From: Aestuariibaculum marinum
GTDB taxonomy: Bacteria; Bacteroidota; Bacteroidia; Flavobacteriales; Flavobacteriaceae
NCBI RefSeq assembly: GCF_014596975.1
Contig: NZ_JACVXD010000009.1
Coordinates: 1 to 64,000, forward strand
Direction of reading: 5' to 3'
Length of the DNA stretch: 64,000 bases
Shown here: positions 61,346-64,000 of the stretch, piece by piece
How the letters are laid out: each line of letters begins with the position of its first letter
Position numbering within the stretch: the stretch's first letter is position 1
Translations under genes and position numbers: made by a program
Notes under the pieces: model-generated
Database searches by the model: none
What the model saw: only the letters and a program-made list of their open reading frames with translations
Told to the model about the DNA's origin: nothing

Positions 61346-62170
61346 ATGAATAATACCCTTGTTAAAACCATAGGTAAACTTATAAATACAGTAAGTTACC
61401 TATCGCCAAACTGTGCAGCTAAAAAAGCTGTAGATATATTTTCAACACCAAGAAAAGGAAAGTTACACACCGAAGAATTAGAGTATCTTAAGTCTGCAAC
61501 TCAAAAGACTTTTGAATACGACGGTATCGATATTAAAACCTATTTCTGGCAAGGAACAGAAAAAACCATTTTACTGGTTCACGGTTGGGAAAGCAACTCC
61601 TATCGCTGGAAAGATTTAATCGACATTTTTAAAGCAGAAGATTACAACATTGTAGCTTTAGATGCGCCTGGACACGGAAATTCGGGACACAAAACATTTA
61701 ATGCCGTGTTGTATTCTGAATGTATTAACATGGTGGCACAGGAATTTAAACCAGATATTATTATCGGGCATAGTATTGGCGGCACAGCATCAGCGTTAGC
61801 AACCAACAATCATAAAATCCCTGTTGAAAAACTAATTTTATTAGGAGCACCTTCAAACTTTGACGAGGTTATTGACAACTACGTAAAGATTATGGGCTAC
61901 AACAAAAGGGTTACAAAAGCCATGGATGCGTATTATTTAAAACACTTCGGAAAATTACCAAGTTTTTACAGCATCAAAAACTTTTCAGAAGATCTGGAAG
62001 CCGACGGCTTAATTATTCACGATAAAAAAGACCGTATCATCTCGTATCGTGATGCTTTGCAAATTTCGAAATACTATAAAAATGCCAAGCTGGTTAAGAC
62101 TAAAGGCTTTGGCCACGGTTTAAAAAATGAAATTGTTTACAATCATATTTTAGAATTTTTAAACGCTTAG
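61346..62170 (+). CDS. Alpha/beta hydrolase
   Basis: 274 residues. The oxyanion strand ILLVHGWESNSYRW is near 72-85, the nucleophile elbow GHSIGG near 145-150, the acid Asp in IHDKKDRII near 228-236, and the catalytic His in TKGFGHGL near 255. There is no export signal. Esterase or thioesterase activity is likely but the substrate is not readable. It starts directly after the cupin stop codon, so the two are coupled. Confidence 0.9.
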   Translation: MNNTLVKTIGKLINTVSYLSPNCAAKKAVDIFSTPRKGKLHTEELEYLKSATQKTFEYDGIDIKTYFWQGTEKTILLVHGWESNSYRWKDLIDIFKAEDYNIVALDAPGHGNSGHKTFNAVLYSECINMVAQEFKPDIIIGHSIGGTASALATNNHKIPVEKLILLGAPSNFDEVIDNYVKIMGYNKRVTKAMDAYYLKHFGKLPSFYSIKNFSEDLEADGLIIHDKKDRIISYRDALQISKYYKNAKLVKTKGFGHGLKNEIVYNHILEFLNA

Positions 62171-62209
62171 AATTGTTGTATTTTTGCCCAAAACAATAAT
62201 CACCTCTAC

Positions 62210-63025
62210 ATGTCGGAAGAATTAAAACGTATAAACAAATATTTAAGTGAAGTTGGATACTGCTCGCGCCGGGAAGCCGACAAACTTATTGACGCCGGTC
62301 GTGTAACCATAAACGGTAACCTTCCCGAAATGGGTACTAAAATCGCAACTGGTGATGTGGTTTGCGTTGATGGTAATGAAATAAAAAACACTAAGGAGAG
62401 TTTCGTTTATCTGGCATTCAACAAGCCGGTGGGTATTGTTTGTACGACAGACACTAGTGTAGAGAAAGATAATATTATAGATTACATTAACTACCCGAAA
62501 CGCATCTTCCCTATTGGCAGACTAGATAAACCCAGTGAAGGTCTTATTCTTTTAACTGACGATGGCGATATTGTAAACAAAATTCTTCGTGCGAGTAACA
62601 ACCACGAAAAAGAATATATAGTAACCGTAGATAAGCCGATTTCTCAAACCTTTATTGAGCGTATGGCTGGTGGTATTTATTTAGAAGATTTAAAGAAAAC
62701 CACCAACAAATGTAAGGTTGAAAAGCTAAGCACTTACGAATTTAAAATTATCCTTACCCAAGGCTTAAACCGACAAATCCGCAGAATGTGTGCGTATTTA
62801 AATTATGAAGTACAAACCCTGAAACGTGTTCGCATTATGAACATTAAGCTGGACACACCTATTGGGGAATACCGAGAACTAACCAAAGAAGAATTCGCTG
62901 AATTAAACAAACTTATTAGCACTTCAACCAAAGTGTTTAAACCAAAAACCGACCGACGCTTTGGCATTTCTTCTGAAAGACCGCAACAAAACGACAAACG
63001 GCAACCGAAACGCAGAAAAAGATAA
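62210..63025 (+). CDS. rluF: 23S rRNA pseudouridine(2604) synthase RluF-like
   Basis: 271 residues. The S4 RNA-binding domain (about 4-60, RINKYLSEVGYCSRREADKLIDAGRVTINGN) precedes the RsuA/RluB/E/F catalytic domain with FPIGRLDKPSEGLILLTDDGD, in which the Asp after RL is the nucleophile, and TQGLNRQIRRMCAYL near the end. A basic tail (QKRRKR-like, last 20 residues) follows. RluF modifies U2604 and can act on tRNA-Tyr; assignment among RluF, RluB and RluE rests on the RLDKPSEG and NRQIRRMC patterns and is moderate. Confidence 0.88.
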   Translation: MSEELKRINKYLSEVGYCSRREADKLIDAGRVTINGNLPEMGTKIATGDVVCVDGNEIKNTKESFVYLAFNKPVGIVCTTDTSVEKDNIIDYINYPKRIFPIGRLDKPSEGLILLTDDGDIVNKILRASNNHEKEYIVTVDKPISQTFIERMAGGIYLEDLKKTTNKCKVEKLSTYEFKIILTQGLNRQIRRMCAYLNYEVQTLKRVRIMNIKLDTPIGEYRELTKEEFAELNKLISTSTKVFKPKTDRRFGISSERPQQNDKRQPKRRKR

Positions 63026-63028
63026 ACA

Positions 63029-63061
63029 AAAAAAAGCAGCATTAATTAATGCTGCTTTTTT
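63029..63061. terminator. Bidirectional terminator between rluF and folD
   Basis: GCAGCATTAATTAATGCTGC is a perfect palindrome with A tracts on the left and T tracts on the right. Confidence 0.92.
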
Positions 63062-63084
63062 ATTTCTATAGAGATAATTATTTT

Positions 63085-63960
63085 CTATCCGTGTCTTTCT
63101 CTTGCTAATAAGGTATTCTTAAGAAGCATAGCAATGGTCATTGGACCTACTCCTCCAGGTACCGGAGTAATAAAGCTAGCTTTAGGGCTTACACTTGCAA
63201 AATCGACATCACCTGCTAAACGGTAACCCGCTTTTTTAGTGTCGTCTGGCACACGTGTAATTCCAACATCAATTACAACCACACCATCTTTAACCATATC
63301 TCCTGTTAAATATTCTGAGATACCAATAGCAGCTACAATGATATCTGCACCACGAGTAATTTCAGCTAAGTTCTTCGTACGACTGTGTACAACTGTAACC
63401 GTTGCATCACCAGCCTTACGCTTCTGACTCATTAAAATACTCATTGGGCGACCAACAATATGACTACGTCCCATAACTACCACATTTTTACCAGAGGTTT
63501 CCACGTTATAACGCTCTAATAATTCCATAATTCCGAATGGTGTTGCAGGAAGGAATGTTGGTAAATCTAACGCCATTTTACCTACGTTTGTCGGGTGGAA
63601 ACCATCAACATCCTTATTCGGATCGATAGCCATTAATACCTTTTGCTCATCGATATGCTTTGGTAACGGCAACTGCACGATAAATCCATCGATATCATCA
63701 TTGGTATTTAATTCGTTGATTTTCTGTAATAGAACATCTTCGGTAGTTTCCTCAGGTAAGTCTATTAAAGTTGAATGAAACCCAATTTTTTCACAAGCTT
63801 TAACTTTAGCGTTCACGTAAGTCATACTTGCTCCGTCTGTTCCTACTAAAATTGCCGCTAAATGAGGTACTTTTTCACCATTAGCAACCATGTTGCTTAC
63901 CTCAACAGCGATTTCCTCTTTAATATCGTTACTTACTTTTTTTCCGTCTAAAATGGTCAT
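63085..63960 (-). CDS. folD: Methylenetetrahydrofolate dehydrogenase / cyclohydrolase
   Basis: 291 residues, normal length. The active-site [13 protein letters not shown] (Tyr and Lys) lies near 49-61, [12 protein letters not shown] near 93, [14 protein letters not shown] near 160, and [14 protein letters not shown] near 268. It interconverts methylene-, methenyl- and formyl-tetrahydrofolate in the cytoplasm. The start codon is 40 bases from the window edge, so its promoter may lie outside. The 3' end shares a perfect terminator with rluF. Confidence 0.96.
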   Translation of the reverse strand: MTILDGKKVSNDIKEEIAVEVSNMVANGEKVPHLAAILVGTDGASMTYVNAKVKACEKIGFHSTLIDLPEETTEDVLLQKINELNTNDDIDGFIVQLPLPKHIDEQKVLMAIDPNKDVDGFHPTNVGKMALDLPTFLPATPFGIMELLERYNVETSGKNVVVMGRSHIVGRPMSILMSQKRKAGDATVTVVHSRTKNLAEITRGADIIVAAIGISEYLTGDMVKDGVVVIDVGITRVPDDTKKAGYRLAGDVDFASVSPKASFITPVPGGVGPMTIAMLLKNTLLARERHG

Positions 63961-64000
63961 TGTCTAGATATTGTTGATAATTGAAATAACTCCTTAACTT

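Overview
This window is a low-GC chromosomal segment of a member of Bacteroidota, most likely a marine or environmental Flavobacteriaceae. The evidence is the gene families (GldI, fused SecDF, MutA/MutB, DUF5683 next to ParB, rhomboid pairs, TonB-dependent receptors with carboxypeptidase-like N-termini), many lipoproteins, promoters of the Bacteroidota type (TTG, 17-19 bases, TAnnTTTG), and the near absence of strong Shine-Dalgarno sites. Almost all of it is ordinary core genome; only the first 3 kb looks accessory.

Layout. 1-2.9 kb: a truncated envelope protein, a 438-base spacer with two decayed IS256-like ends, and a tyrosine integrase lying just beyond the 3' end of tRNA-Pro(TGG). 3.1-6.9 kb: a TonB-dependent receptor, a PQQ-type sugar dehydrogenase and a cytochrome c in one operon. 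7-12 kb: udk, a DivIC/FtsB-like gene and the methylmalonyl-CoA mutase pair, with a lipoprotein gene between the two mutase subunits. 12.1-17.7 kb: parA, parB, DUF5683, dapB, lepB, WbqC-like, DUF6122. 17.7-24.4 kb (minus): EEP-family protein, two rhomboids, mutL, two small paralogous membrane proteins, ribH and a TPR protein. 24.5-32 kb (plus, except ndk): recF, a 2H phosphoesterase-like gene, dciA-like, two cold-shock genes, nrnA, gldI, a cyclophilin-FKBP fusion, lgt, DUF192. 32-44 kb (minus): GNAT, an orphan PurD-like ATP-grasp protein, secDF, mdh, DUF6588, and an ECF sigma/FecR/TonB-receptor signalling set. 44.4-46.9 kb (plus): a repeat-containing lipoprotein, a metalloprotease-like lipoprotein and an outer-membrane barrel. 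Then gyrB (minus) and a 426-base spacer with DnaA-box-like words. 49.3-63 kb: a porin, the gatC-gatA-gatB/aspS operon, DUF2911, DUF202, queE, a HerA-like ATPase, YitT, cupin, an alpha/beta hydrolase, rluF and folD.

The most striking locus is at 50.7-55.9 kb. A promoter drives a 15-codon open frame, MTVINNNNNFNNPKS, in which 7 codons are Asn. It is followed by mutually exclusive antiterminator and terminator helices, and then by an operon encoding a divergent GatC, a full GatA, and a single 1110-residue polypeptide that joins GatB to a complete bacterial aspartyl-tRNA synthetase. The AspRS part carries His where discriminating bacterial enzymes carry Leu. Together these parts look like an asparagine-tRNA transamidosome whose expression is controlled by charged tRNA-Asn through ribosome-mediated attenuation. 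I do not know of a described asparagine attenuator of this kind. The mechanism is inferred from sequence and needs testing.
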